From Crenothrix polyspora (GTDB taxonomy: Bacteria > Pseudomonadota > Gammaproteobacteria > Methylococcales > Methylomonadaceae): a stretch of 23,848 nt of DNA. Both the position numbers and the translations under genes were made by a program. Positions 1 to 7,190 of the stretch are shown here, piece after piece; positions within the stretch are counted from its first letter, which is position 1, and every line of letters begins with the position of its first letter. Location: the NCBI GenBank assembly GCA_945903675.1, contig CAMDOP010000016.1:1-23848 (forward strand), given 5' to 3'. Under the pieces are notes generated by a model. That model searched no databases. It saw only the letters and a list, made by a program, of their open reading frames with translations, and was not told the DNA's origin.

Positions 1-321
1 AGAGGTTTCTACCTTACCGCCCATTTGCTCGGTCATAGTTTGCATGCCGTAACAAATACCTAAGACTGGCACGCCGAGTTCAAAAACAATTTGTGGTGCT
101 CGTGGTGTATCACCGCTAGTCACGGTATCTGGACCACCCGACAAAATAATACCATTAGGAGCAAAGTCTTTAACTTCAATCTCAGTGCATTCACAAGAAT
201 AAATTTCGCAATAAACGCCTATCTCACGAATGCGTCTGGCGATTAACTGGGTGTATTGTGATCCGAAATCTAAGATCAGGATTTTATGAGTATGAATATT
301 AGGGGCTTGTTGTTGCGTCAC
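1..321 (-). CDS. guaA: GMP synthase (glutamine-hydrolysing), N-terminal part, runs off the left edge
   Basis: Makes GMP from XMP, ATP and glutamine. The 107 codons present are the start of the class I glutamine amidotransferase domain. The signature ILDFGSQYTQLIARRIRE is near residues 15-32, SGGPDTV follows, and the nucleophile elbow GICYGMQ holds the catalytic Cys near residue 94. The ATP pyrophosphatase and dimerisation domains lie outside the window. The start appears to be GTG at 321-319: no ATG is available upstream in frame, and a weak AAGAG lies a few bases before it. It lies 121 bases downstream of guaB on the same strand, so the two probably share a transcript. Family identity is clear; the start codon is less certain. 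Confidence 0.93.
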   Translation of the reverse strand, partial: MTQQQAPNIHTHKILILDFGSQYTQLIARRIREIGVYCEIYSCECTEIEVKDFAPNGIILSGGPDTVTSGDTPRAPQIVFELGVPVLGICYGMQTMTEQMGGKVETS

Positions 322-342
322 AATGAAACTCTTTTTATAGGT

Positions 343-372
343 GCATACTGCTCCTTGCTAAAGGCAGTATGC
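343..372. repeat. Hairpin between guaB and guaA
   Basis: Inverted repeat: GCATACTG (343-350) pairs with CAGTATGC (365-372), and inside it CCTT (353-356) pairs with AAGG (361-364) around a GCTA loop. No T-run follows on either strand, so it is not a classical terminator. It lies in the guaB-guaA intercistronic gap, about 20 bases ahead of the guaA start, where it could act as an mRNA stability or attenuation element. That role is inferred. Confidence 0.5.
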
Positions 373-442
373 AATGTCGGGATTAATAGGTTGTTTTTAT
401 TACGATGCAATGAATAGAGAAATTCTAATGAATTGACTCTTA

Positions 443-1906
443 TTATTCAGCTCGATAATTAGGGGCTTCTTTAGTTATAGTCACATCATGTACATGACTT
501 TCTCTCATACCGGCGCTAGTTACACGCACGAATTGTGCTTTTTCATGCAAAATATCAATGGTTTGACTGCCGGTATAACCCATACTGGCACGGATACCGC
601 CCAATAACTGATGAACAACAGCCAGTAAGCTACCTTTATAAGGCACTCGACCTTCAATGCCTTCTGGCACCAACTTTTCTACAGAATCTGCTTCTTGGAA
701 ATAACGATCGCTAGAGCCTTGTTGCTGCGCCATGGCCCCCAGTGAGCCCATACCACGATAAGACTTATAAGAGCGTCCTTGGAATAATTCAACTTCACCC
801 GGTGCTTCTTCTGTTCCTGCAAACATACCACCTAACATAACCGCATGAGCACCTGCCGCTAAGGCTTTGGCAACATCACCTGAATAACGAATACCGCCAT
901 CGGCAATCAAAGGCACACCCGTACCTTTCAAAGCATCAGCGACATTACTAACTGCAGTAATCTGAGGAACACCCACGCCCGCCACAATTCGAGTTGTACA
1001 AATAGAACCAGGACCAATGCCGACCTTAACGCCATCGGCACCCGCCTCAACAAGTGCTAATGCAGCTGCAGCCGTGGCAATATTACCGCCGATAACTTGT
1101 ACTGACGGGTAATTTTGTTTAACCCATCTGACTCTATCCAAAACACCTTGTGAATGCCCGTGAGCAGTATCAACGATAATGACATCGACACCCGCCTCAA
1201 CCAACGCAGCGACACGATCTTCAGTTCCCTGTCCTGTACCAACTGCCGCACCAACACGCAAGCGCTCTAATTCATCTTTGCAAGCCAACGGATAATCCTT
1301 GGCCTTTTGTATGTCTTTTACGGTAATCATGCCGCGTAAATGAAAGGAAGCATTCACGACCAGCACTTTTTCTATGCGATGTTTGTGTAATAAAGCGATA
1401 ACGTCTTTACGATCGGTATTTTCATTAACGGTAATTAACCGCTCTTTAGGCGTCATCACCATTGAAACGGGCTCATCGTAGCGTGTTTCAAAACGTAAAT
1501 CACGACTAGTCACAATGCCAACTAATTCATCGCCATTAACTACCGGCACGCCAGAGATATTCTTAGCGCGAGTTAATTTAATAACATCACGGATACTCAC
1601 ATCGGGTGATACCGTAATGGGATCTTTTATAACGCCACTTTCATATTTTTTAACATGACGTACTTCTCTAGCTTGCTGCTCTATGGTCATGTTTTTATGA
1701 ATAATACCTATACCACCTTCCTGGGCAATCGCTATCGCAAGTCTAGCCTCGGTGACTGTATCCATAGCCGCTGCGACCAACGGAATGTTAAGAGATATCG
1801 TACGGGTCAACTGAGTCTTCATTTCTACATCGCGGGGTAGCACAGTAGAATGCGCAGGCACTAATAAAACGTCATCAAACGTGAGCGCTTCCTGAATAAT
1901 TTGCAT
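443..1906 (-). CDS. guaB: IMP dehydrogenase
   Basis: Oxidises IMP to XMP with NAD+, the committed step to GMP. The protein begins MQIIQEALTFDDVLLVPAHS and has 487 residues, the usual family length. A TIM-barrel core is interrupted by a CBS pair at about residues 93-203. DTAHGHS is at 246-252 and the active-site loop GPGSICTTR carries the catalytic Cys303. The MGSLGAM flap region and a C-terminal barrel half follow. ATG at 1906 is chosen over an in-frame GTG at 1915 because AGGTG lies six bases ahead of it, and the sequence there is the conserved family start. guaA follows on the same strand. Nothing is missing. Confidence 0.97.
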   Translation of the reverse strand: MQIIQEALTFDDVLLVPAHSTVLPRDVEMKTQLTRTISLNIPLVAAAMDTVTEARLAIAIAQEGGIGIIHKNMTIEQQAREVRHVKKYESGVIKDPITVSPDVSIRDVIKLTRAKNISGVPVVNGDELVGIVTSRDLRFETRYDEPVSMVMTPKERLITVNENTDRKDVIALLHKHRIEKVLVVNASFHLRGMITVKDIQKAKDYPLACKDELERLRVGAAVGTGQGTEDRVAALVEAGVDVIIVDTAHGHSQGVLDRVRWVKQNYPSVQVIGGNIATAAAALALVEAGADGVKVGIGPGSICTTRIVAGVGVPQITAVSNVADALKGTGVPLIADGGIRYSGDVAKALAAGAHAVMLGGMFAGTEEAPGEVELFQGRSYKSYRGMGSLGAMAQQQGSSDRYFQEADSVEKLVPEGIEGRVPYKGSLLAVVHQLLGGIRASMGYTGSQTIDILHEKAQFVRVTSAGMRESHVHDVTITKEAPNYRAE

Positions 1907-1940
1907 AAACCACACCTAACCATCACTAAAATAACTTGCT

Positions 1941-1973
1941 ATTATACGGTGAGTTGACGTACTACTGTAGTAC
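1941..1973 (-). promoter_or_regulatory. Predicted guaB promoter with a palindrome over the -35 region
   Basis: On the minus strand a perfect TATAAT (1946-1941) lies 35 bases upstream of the guaB start. No good -35 hexamer is found at 16-18 bases. Instead a perfect dyad, GTACTAC-T-GTAGTAC (1959-1973), occupies that position. A weak -35 covered by a palindrome would fit a regulated promoter. The regulator is unknown, and it does not look like a PurR box. Confidence 0.5.
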
Positions 1974-2095
1974 TAAAACACTATATATAGAATAGACAGA
2001 GTATTTATATCAACAATACCGCACTAACATCCTTAATTAAATTCTACAGCGCCAGCTCTTTAGCTCAACTAGCCAACTAATAGCGCACAGCTTTC

Positions 2096-2120
2096 GTGCG
2101 TACTTGTAAGCTCTACGCAC
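2096..2120 (+). promoter_or_regulatory. Candidate enhancer dyad for the sigma-54 promoter
   Basis: Perfect 7-bp inverted repeat GTGCGTA (2096-2102) and TACGCAC (2114-2120), 11-base spacer. Its centre lies about 100 bases upstream of the start site expected for the sigma-54 promoter at 2185-2199. That is the usual place for an activator binding site. A second dyad, ATAACA-CGC-TGTTAT (2154-2168), lies between it and the promoter. Function is inferred from position and symmetry. Confidence 0.35.
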
Positions 2121-2184
2121 CATTCCAACACATACAATCACGGACTTAATCTCATAACACGCTGTTATCTAAGAAAATATTTTT

Positions 2185-2199
2185 TGGCACGACTACTGC
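2185..2199 (+). promoter_or_regulatory. Sigma-54 (RpoN) -24/-12 promoter
   Basis: TGGCACGACTACTGC matches the sigma-54 consensus TGGCACGRNNNTTGC at every defined position except one (C for T just before TGC). The GG (2186-2187) and GC (2198-2199) are separated by exactly ten bases, as required. Flanking T before and A after also fit. Transcription would start near 2211 towards the 88-residue membrane protein at 2309, leaving about 100 bases of leader. The match is seen in the sequence; activity is inferred. Confidence 0.65.
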
Positions 2200-2308
2200 A
2201 TCAAGTTAGGTTAGTGACCCAATATATAGCGAACATTTAGGGCCGACTAAGCAGGCGCAACCCAATGCTGGATGCAGACTTTATAATTCTAATTAGTAGA
2301 GGCCTCAC

Positions 2309-2575
2309 ATGAATATTAGCTATGTTACTTTTATGATAGTTCTCCTAGTGCTACTCTGCGCAGGACTAGGCGTGCTTTTTCTACAAAACGAACTCTTACG
2401 TAAAAAAAGCGTAAGTTGGTTATACTTATTAACGGGCATCTTGGCCATCTACTGCATTGAAAAAGCCAACTATGCCCAACCTTTTCAACATACCCTATTA
2501 TTAGTAGCTGCGTTGTGCTTAGTTCCTATCACTATTGATAGTATTTTGGATCGGGGTCACAAATTTGAGCGCTAA
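2309..2575 (+). CDS. Small hydrophobic membrane protein, unrecognised
   Basis: I do not recognise this 88-residue protein. It is almost wholly hydrophobic, with segments at about residues 6-26, 37-55 and 61-78 that could form two or three transmembrane helices. Charged residues cluster between the first two (NELLRKKS) and at the C-terminus (DRGHKFER). There is no signal peptide cleavage motif or cysteine pair. The start is well supported: AGAGG lies six bases ahead of ATG 2309. It is the first gene after the predicted sigma-54 promoter and is followed by a TonB-like gene on the same strand after 155 bases containing an inverted repeat. A role alongside TonB is possible but not shown. Confidence 0.7.
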   Translation: MNISYVTFMIVLLVLLCAGLGVLFLQNELLRKKSVSWLYLLTGILAIYCIEKANYAQPFQHTLLLVAALCLVPITIDSILDRGHKFER

Positions 2576-2594
2576 CAATCATGACATTCTTTAA

Positions 2595-2632
2595 GCTCGT
2601 CGAGGAATTATTATCCGCTCTCCTCGACTAGC
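2595..2632. repeat. Inverted repeat between the small membrane gene and the tonB-like gene
   Basis: GTCGAGG (2599-2605) pairs perfectly with CCTCGAC (2622-2628). Three more pairs (GCT 2595-2597 with AGC 2630-2632) lie beyond a single mismatch. The loop is 16 bases. No T-run follows on the plus strand, so it is at best a weak or Rho-assisted stop after the upstream gene. Confidence 0.4.
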
Positions 2633-2658
2633 ATCAAGCGTACAACACACACTAAAAC

Positions 2659-2695
2659 TTGAACTTGTCACTAACGACAGCAATACTGATAGAAT
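2659..2695 (+). promoter_or_regulatory. Possible sigma-70 promoter for the tonB-like gene
   Basis: Two overlapping weak options: TTGAAC (2659-2664) with AATACT (2682-2687) at 17 bases, or TTGTCA (2665-2670) with TAGAAT (2690-2695) at 19 bases. Either gives a start near 2695-2702 and a leader of about 30 bases. Both are imperfect; readthrough from the sigma-54 promoter is an alternative. Confidence 0.25.
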
Positions 2696-2730
2696 AAGGG
2701 CTACCTTACTTTTCACTTCAAACTTTTGTT

Positions 2731-3405
2731 TTGCCTAAAAAAATAGAACCCTTACTGTTTGTCTCTTTGGTGATACTGTTACATGCTTTGCTTTTAACTT
2801 GGCTAAGGCAACCAGACCAACCAAGCAAATCTCAAGAACCAGCCCCCTTCAATGTCGAAGTCACATTACTTGGCAACAATAATACCCAACCCACTAAAAC
2901 AGCTACCCCTTCGCCAGCCAAAGCCAACCCCATTCCAGAAGCTAAAAAAACGCCTCCTGTAAAGGAAAAGTCTGTTGACATAGAAGAAATAGAAAAGCTT
3001 ATTCAGTCACAGTCAACTAAACAACTTACCCGAAAAGTAAACGTTCAACCTGATCAGCAAAAAGCTCAAGCTGTTTCAGCAGCCATGGTTATGCCACCAT
3101 CGGGCAAGCCCTCTGCTAGAGATAACTTCCCAATTAGCGACTTACATAATCCTAGTCCAGAGTATCCAGAAATGGGGGTTTTTCTAGGCTATCAGGGTGA
3201 TGTGATTATACGGATAAGAGTTTCTGCAAAAGGAGACAGTGTAGGCGTCGAAATATTACGCAGTAGCGGTCATAAGGTTTTAGATGATTCCGCAGTTAAT
3301 GCACTGAGGAAATGGCGGTTTAGGCCGACAAAACATGATAATACGCCAATGAATGACTCTGTCATTATCACCGTCTCTTATGTTCTATATGATAGAAATA
3401 GATAA
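2731..3405 (+). CDS. TonB-like energy transducer
   Basis: A 224-residue TonB-family protein. Residues 8-25 form one N-terminal inner-membrane anchor containing a His (residue 18), as in TonB. A Pro/Lys/Glu/Gln-rich periplasmic spacer covers about 27-125. A TonB C-terminal domain from about 140 has the pattern EYPEMG..GYQGDV, SSGHKVLDDSAV and the closing ALRKWRFRPT. Such proteins pass proton-motive energy from ExbB/ExbD to outer-membrane receptors. None of those partners is in this window. The start is TTG 2731: an in-frame stop at 2695 and the lack of any ATG before the anchor force it, and no good ribosome site is visible. The gene ends two bases from the convergent pth. Confidence 0.82.
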   Translation: MPKKIEPLLFVSLVILLHALLLTWLRQPDQPSKSQEPAPFNVEVTLLGNNNTQPTKTATPSPAKANPIPEAKKTPPVKEKSVDIEEIEKLIQSQSTKQLTRKVNVQPDQQKAQAVSAAMVMPPSGKPSARDNFPISDLHNPSPEYPEMGVFLGYQGDVIIRIRVSAKGDSVGVEILRSSGHKVLDDSAVNALRKWRFRPTKHDNTPMNDSVIITVSYVLYDRNR

Positions 3406-3407
3406 AA

Positions 3408-3974
3408 CTAGGTATTTAGCTTATTCATAACCGCAGCAAGTTCACCCGCAACCATCTGAGCCACATAACTTCGACCATAATCAATGGCTTCAAGTAGTAA
3501 ACCCAACTCCGGATTTGATGGCGCAGATAACACAAAATCTGCCACCACTTTTCCAGCAGGCGGCCTACCGATACCTAACCTCAAACGATAAAACTCCTTT
3601 GAACCCAAATGAGCAATTATATCTCTTAGGCCATTATGGCCTGCATGACCACCATCTTTTTTAAGCTTAACGATGCCGGGATTGAAATCTAATTCATCAT
3701 GAACAACAAGGATCTCTTCAGGAAGTAATTTATAATATCTAGCAACCTTACCTACAGACAAGCCACTTCTATTCATGAAAGTATCGGGTTTTAACAGCAT
3801 GACTTTTCCGCTTGCAACGCTGCCTTCTGCAAACAATCCTTGAAACCTAGACTCGTTGACCCAAGCGCACCCTAATTCAATTGCAAGGGCGTCTAAAAAC
3901 AAAAACCCGGCATTATGCCGGGTCTTTTCGTACTGACGACCTGGATTACCCAGACCGACGATCAGCTTAATCAT
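3408..3974 (-). CDS. pth: Peptidyl-tRNA hydrolase
   Basis: Cleaves peptidyl-tRNA released by stalled ribosomes, recycling tRNA; essential in most bacteria. The 188-residue length is normal. All family active-site positions are present at the standard numbers: Asn10 (GLGNPG), catalytic His20 (TRHNAGF), Asn68 (FMNRSG), Asp93 (VVHDELD) and Asn114 (GHNGLRD). It lies 12 bases downstream of rplY on the same strand, the usual pairing, so it is co-transcribed with it. The ribosome site is weak. The codons for TRHNAGFLFL form an intrinsic-terminator-like hairpin, described separately. It converges on the tonB-like gene with two bases between the stops. Confidence 0.97.
   Translation of the reverse strand: MIKLIVGLGNPGRQYEKTRHNAGFLFLDALAIELGCAWVNESRFQGLFAEGSVASGKVMLLKPDTFMNRSGLSVGKVARYYKLLPEEILVVHDELDFNPGIVKLKKDGGHAGHNGLRDIIAHLGSKEFYRLRLGIGRPPAGKVVADFVLSAPSNPELGLLLEAIDYGRSYVAQMVAGELAAVMNKLNT
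3895..3929 (-). terminator. Intrinsic-terminator-like hairpin inside the pth coding region
   Basis: Read on the minus (sense) strand, ACCCGGC (3923-3917), loop ATAAT, GCCGGGT (3911-3905) is followed at once by T5-G-T5 (3905-3895). This is a textbook Rho-independent terminator shape about 50-80 bases into pth. Read on the plus strand the same stem is followed by TCTTTT, so it could also stop transcripts arriving from the convergent tonB-like gene, which has no terminator of its own. The structure is seen directly; whether it terminates while pth is being translated is unknown. Confidence 0.55.
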
Positions 3975-3986
3975 TGCTAATTAGCG

Positions 3987-4595
3987 TTAGCTTTGTGCAG
4001 CAGCGTCATCTTTGCTAGCTTTTGAAGCCATCATAGAAGCAACGGGTAAATTATGATCAGCACCTTGAGCCAAAGCTACAATTTCAACGCCAGTAGGCAA
4101 TACTAGATCAGACAAATGTAAAGTTGAACCAATATCAAGATCAGTCAAATTCACTTCAATAAACTCAGGCAAGAACATAGGCAAACAAGATATTTCTACA
4201 TCAACCATTGAATGCGCAGCAATGCCGCCCTTCTTTCCACCTACTGATGTATGCTCATTAGTAAAATGTAAAGGTACATGAACCTTTACTACTTCTGACA
4301 TATTAACTCTAAGAAAATCTAAATGCTGAATTTGGACTCTTGCAGGGTTGCGTTGAACGCCTTTAAGGATGGCTTTTTCAGTCTTACCATCAATAGTCAC
4401 ATCTAGCACATGAGAATAAACCGCTTCATGCTCAAGATGCTTAATAACTTCATTGTGATTCAAAACCAACATTTGAGGCTCACCATGACCGCCATAAATT
4501 ACAGCAGGCACTGTACCTGCACGACGAGCTCTTCTTGCTGCACTTTTACCTGAGCATACGCGACTATCAGCAACAAATTCAAATACGTTAGACAT
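3987..4595 (-). CDS. rplY: Large ribosomal subunit protein bL25, long Ctc/TL5 form
   Basis: Binds 5S rRNA in the large ribosomal subunit. At 202 residues it is the long two-domain form: an N-terminal L25 domain (about 5-92; SGKSAARRARRAGTVPAVIYGG is its typical opening) and a C-terminal Ctc beta domain (about 100-185; PLHFTNE, then PMFLPEFIEVNLTDLDIG). The short E. coli protein lacks the second domain. The tail is Ala/Ser-rich. GAGGAAAA just ahead of ATG 4595 is a good ribosome site. It lies between prs and pth on one strand, its usual place. A 6-bp hairpin (4621-4637) sits in the gap behind prs. Confidence 0.96.
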   Translation of the reverse strand: MSNVFEFVADSRVCSGKSAARRARRAGTVPAVIYGGHGEPQMLVLNHNEVIKHLEHEAVYSHVLDVTIDGKTEKAILKGVQRNPARVQIQHLDFLRVNMSEVVKVHVPLHFTNEHTSVGGKKGGIAAHSMVDVEISCLPMFLPEFIEVNLTDLDIGSTLHLSDLVLPTGVEIVALAQGADHNLPVASMMASKASKDDAAAQS

Positions 4596-4620
4596 TTTTC
4601 CTCACCATTTTTCTGAAGTC

Positions 4621-4637
4621 CGTACTTTTTGAGTACG
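4621..4637. repeat. Small hairpin in the prs-rplY gap
   Basis: CGTACT (4621-4626) pairs with AGTACG (4632-4637) around a five-base loop. It falls in the 68-base gap between prs and rplY, upstream of the rplY ribosome site. On the minus strand no T-run follows, so termination is unlikely; a role in mRNA processing is possible. Confidence 0.3.
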
Positions 4638-4663
4638 CACATTAAATTCTATCTATAAATACG

Positions 4664-5617
4664 TTAATCGACGTAAAGCGAACTTACTGATTCACCTACA
4701 GCCATACGGCGTATAGTCTCAGCTAGCATTTCTGCCACACTTAACTGTCTAATTTTTCCTGATTCAATGGCTGACTGACTTAACGGGATGGTATCCGTTA
4801 CCACTAATTCATCAAGCTCAGATCCATTTATGTTATTCATAGCAGAACCAGACAATACAGCATGAGTACAATAAGCAACTACTTTAATGGCACCATGCTT
4901 TTTTAATGCAGCAGCGGCATGACATAAAGTACCTGCAGTATCGACTAAATCGTCAATTAAAACACAAGTTCTACCATTGACATCACCAATGATATGCATA
5001 ATTTCTGAGACATTGGCTTTAGGTCTACGCTTATCAATAATTGCAAGATCTGCATCATCAAGTCGCTTAGCCAACGCTCGGGCTCTAACCACGCCACCCA
5101 CATCTGGTGAAACAACAATTAAATCTTTATATTGCTGACGCCATACATCGCCTAAAAGTATAGGTGACGAATAAACATTATCTACAGGAATATCAAAAAA
5201 ACCCTGGATCTGATCAGCATGTAAATCAACCGTCAATACTCGATGAGCGCCGGCCTGTTCAATCATTTTGGCCACCAGCTTAGCACTGATCGGCACTCGA
5301 GCTGAACGAGAGCGTCTATCTTGTCTAGCATAACCGTAGTAAGGTAATACAGCAGTAATCCGTGATGCAGACGCTCTTTTAAGTGCATCAATCATCACTA
5401 ATAATTCCATTAAATTCTCGTTAGTAGGAGAACAAGTCGGCTGTATGATAAAAACATCCTTACCACGGACATTTTCTTCAATTTCTACAGCAATTTCTCC
5501 ATCACTAAATCTACCGATGGTCGCCATTCCTAGGCGCATGTTCAATTTCTTAACGATACCCTCAGACAATGCGAGGTTAGCGTTACCAGAAAATACCATC
5601 ATAGGGGTGTCGTTCAT
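4664..5617 (-). CDS. prs: Ribose-phosphate pyrophosphokinase (PRPP synthetase)
   Basis: Makes PRPP from ribose 5-phosphate and ATP, feeding purine, pyrimidine, NAD, His and Trp synthesis. It has 317 residues, the normal class I length. The flexible catalytic loop is near 96-108 (YARQDRRSRSARVPI). The signature VDLHADQIQGFF is at 130-141 with His133, the PDVGG segment is at 171-175, and the PRPP loop LIDDLVDTAGT is at 220-230. AGGAG lies seven bases ahead of ATG 5617. It follows tRNA-Gln by 38 bases on the same strand and precedes rplY by 68, so tRNA processing from the shared transcript should create its mRNA 5' end. Confidence 0.98.
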   Translation of the reverse strand: MNDTPMMVFSGNANLALSEGIVKKLNMRLGMATIGRFSDGEIAVEIEENVRGKDVFIIQPTCSPTNENLMELLVMIDALKRASASRITAVLPYYGYARQDRRSRSARVPISAKLVAKMIEQAGAHRVLTVDLHADQIQGFFDIPVDNVYSSPILLGDVWRQQYKDLIVVSPDVGGVVRARALAKRLDDADLAIIDKRRPKANVSEIMHIIGDVNGRTCVLIDDLVDTAGTLCHAAAALKKHGAIKVVAYCTHAVLSGSAMNNINGSELDELVVTDTIPLSQSAIESGKIRQLSVAEMLAETIRRMAVGESVSSLYVD

Positions 5618-5655
5618 TCAAGCACTCCTATATGAATTTAATTAAAAGATAAAAA

Positions 5656-5730
5656 TGGCTGGGTCGCAAGGATTCGAACCTTGGTATGCGGAGATCAAAA
5701 CCCCGTGCCTTACCGCTTGGCGACGACCCA
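5656..5730 (-). tRNA. tRNA-Gln (anticodon UUG)
   Basis: A full cloverleaf on the minus strand: acceptor TGGGTCG (5730-5724) pairs with CGACCCA, followed by discriminator G and an encoded CCA (5658-5656). The D-arm is GCC..GGC, the anticodon loop TTTTGAT gives UUG, and the T-loop is GTTCGAATC. There is one G.U pair in the anticodon stem. It sits 19 bases behind the ispE stop and 38 before prs, an arrangement known from many gammaproteobacteria, and is probably cut out of the operon transcript. Confidence 0.98.
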
Positions 5731-5749
5731 ATAATTCAAGATATAGCTC

Positions 5750-6616
5750 TTACCCATTGAGCTTTGAAATTAGTGGCGATTGATTAACACCTTTGCTCAG
5801 ATAAACTTGCCACTTAGACTGTAGTGACTTAAAGGCATTTAAAGCCTCCAGCTCTGAATCAAATTGTGCAAATACACAAGCCCCTGTTCCCGTCAATCTT
5901 GCCTCTGCAAATGCCGACAAATCAACTAAAGCCTCTTTAACAGAAGGGTAACTCTGACAAACAACCTCTACGCAATCGTTTTGGTTTTGGCCTGCTATAA
6001 AGTCGGCTATTTTGATCGATTTACTATCTCGTGTCAAATGTTTAGCAGAAAAAATTTCTTTTGTATTCACATGACAGTCTGGCTTAATAACTACAACCCA
6101 TTGCTCTACTGGGAATATTTTTTCTAATTTCTCACCAACACCCTCTGCCCAAGCAGAATAGCCATAAACAAACACTGGCACATCGGCACCTAAGGTAAGC
6201 CCTAACTCCATTAATTTCTCTACAGACAACTGCAAATTCCATAATTGATTTAAAACAACCAAAGTCGTTGCCGCATCGGAACTACCACCGCCCAAGCCAC
6301 CACCCATAGGCAAGTTTTTTTCTACCTCGATGCAAACACCCTCTTTACAACCGGTCACGGCCTTTAATAATTGCGCAGCTCTTATAGTTAAATCATCTGC
6401 TTCTGCCACGCCGGGTATCGTTTGCTGAAGACTGACTCGACCATCGCTTACAGGGTGAAAAATAATCCAATCACATAAATCTATAAACTGAAATACGGTT
6501 TGCAACAGATGATAACCATCGGACCTTTGTCCAACGATGCGTAACATTAAATTTAATTTAGCGGGTGCAGGCCACTTCTCTGCCCACGCTGCCTTACTGT
6601 TGTACGATTGCGTCAT
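5750..6616 (-). CDS. ispE: 4-diphosphocytidyl-2-C-methyl-D-erythritol kinase
   Basis: Phosphorylates CDP-methylerythritol in the MEP route to isoprenoids. It has 288 residues, normal length. GHMP kinase signatures are present: WPAPAKLNL with Lys20, the glycine-rich ATP loop PMGGGLGGGSSDAAT at 103-117, GADVPVF with the catalytic Asp145, and the C-terminal motif LTGTGACVFA. ATG 6616 lies 23 bases inside the end of lolB, so the two genes are likely translationally coupled; the ribosome site itself is weak. tRNA-Gln and prs follow. Confidence 0.97.
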   Translation of the reverse strand: MTQSYNSKAAWAEKWPAPAKLNLMLRIVGQRSDGYHLLQTVFQFIDLCDWIIFHPVSDGRVSLQQTIPGVAEADDLTIRAAQLLKAVTGCKEGVCIEVEKNLPMGGGLGGGSSDAATTLVVLNQLWNLQLSVEKLMELGLTLGADVPVFVYGYSAWAEGVGEKLEKIFPVEQWVVVIKPDCHVNTKEIFSAKHLTRDSKSIKIADFIAGQNQNDCVEVVCQSYPSVKEALVDLSAFAEARLTGTGACVFAQFDSELEALNAFKSLQSKWQVYLSKGVNQSPLISKLNG

Positions 6617-7190
6617 TTAAAACCCACTGATCTATAATTAACTTTAATTTGAGCTGTTCATTACTAACAGTAATTTTATAAGGCATAGCGCGACCATCAA
6701 TTTGCTGCGTTTGTTTGTAATCTATCAACCACCCAGACTGAGTAAAACCTGTTGCAGTCACATTATAACGACTGTTCGGCTCAGGCACACCCACCACCCA
6801 ATAGCGTAAGGATTGCACTGGAACAAATAAACCCAACTGTTGATTAATAAATAGTTCTGGCTGAGTTGATGTTAGCGGTTTATTATCGCCTCGATCGATA
6901 GTCACACTATCGCCGGTTAATTGGATCAAAGTAGCACCTTGACCTAAAGGTCCGGCTAGCTTTATTTTCTCGTCATTAGCCGCATGAGCCCATTTGATAT
7001 TAGCCTGCCAAGCATCTTTCTTCCCCGTTATGGCTACTCGCCCCTCAAATGACCATCGCTCCAATTTATATAAGGACTCTCTCGTCTGGATCTGATAACG
7101 ACCTTCTGGCTCAATAGGTACAGAAGAACAAGCTGAAAGCAACAATATTAATAAGCAAACACCGCCCTGCTTTATTTTATTAGCAACCAT
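6594..7190 (-). CDS. lolB: Outer-membrane lipoprotein insertion receptor LolB
   Basis: Accepts lipoproteins from periplasmic LolA and inserts them into the outer membrane. The 198-residue precursor has a lipoprotein signal: a basic start, a VCLLILLL core and lipobox LSAC with Cys21. The mature part has the LolB beta-barrel pattern, with RWSFEGRVAITGKKDAWQA, the LAGPLGQG strand turn, and PVQSLRYWVVGVP followed by PNSRYNVTATGFTQSGWLIDY. Position between the TPR lipoprotein gene and ispE is the conserved one. Its ATG overlaps the TPR stop codon by one base (TAATG), suggesting coupled translation, and its end overlaps ispE by 23 bases. Confidence 0.94.
   Translation of the reverse strand: MVANKIKQGGVCLLILLLSACSSVPIEPEGRYQIQTRESLYKLERWSFEGRVAITGKKDAWQANIKWAHAANDEKIKLAGPLGQGATLIQLTGDSVTIDRGDNKPLTSTQPELFINQQLGLFVPVQSLRYWVVGVPEPNSRYNVTATGFTQSGWLIDYKQTQQIDGRAMPYKITVSNEQLKLKLIIDQWVLNDAIVQQ

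Noticed and set aside
1907..1915. Upstream in-frame GTG start for guaB
   Set aside because: The ribosome site AGGTG lies within or directly after it, so it cannot serve it; ATG 1906 fits both the ribosome site and the family start.
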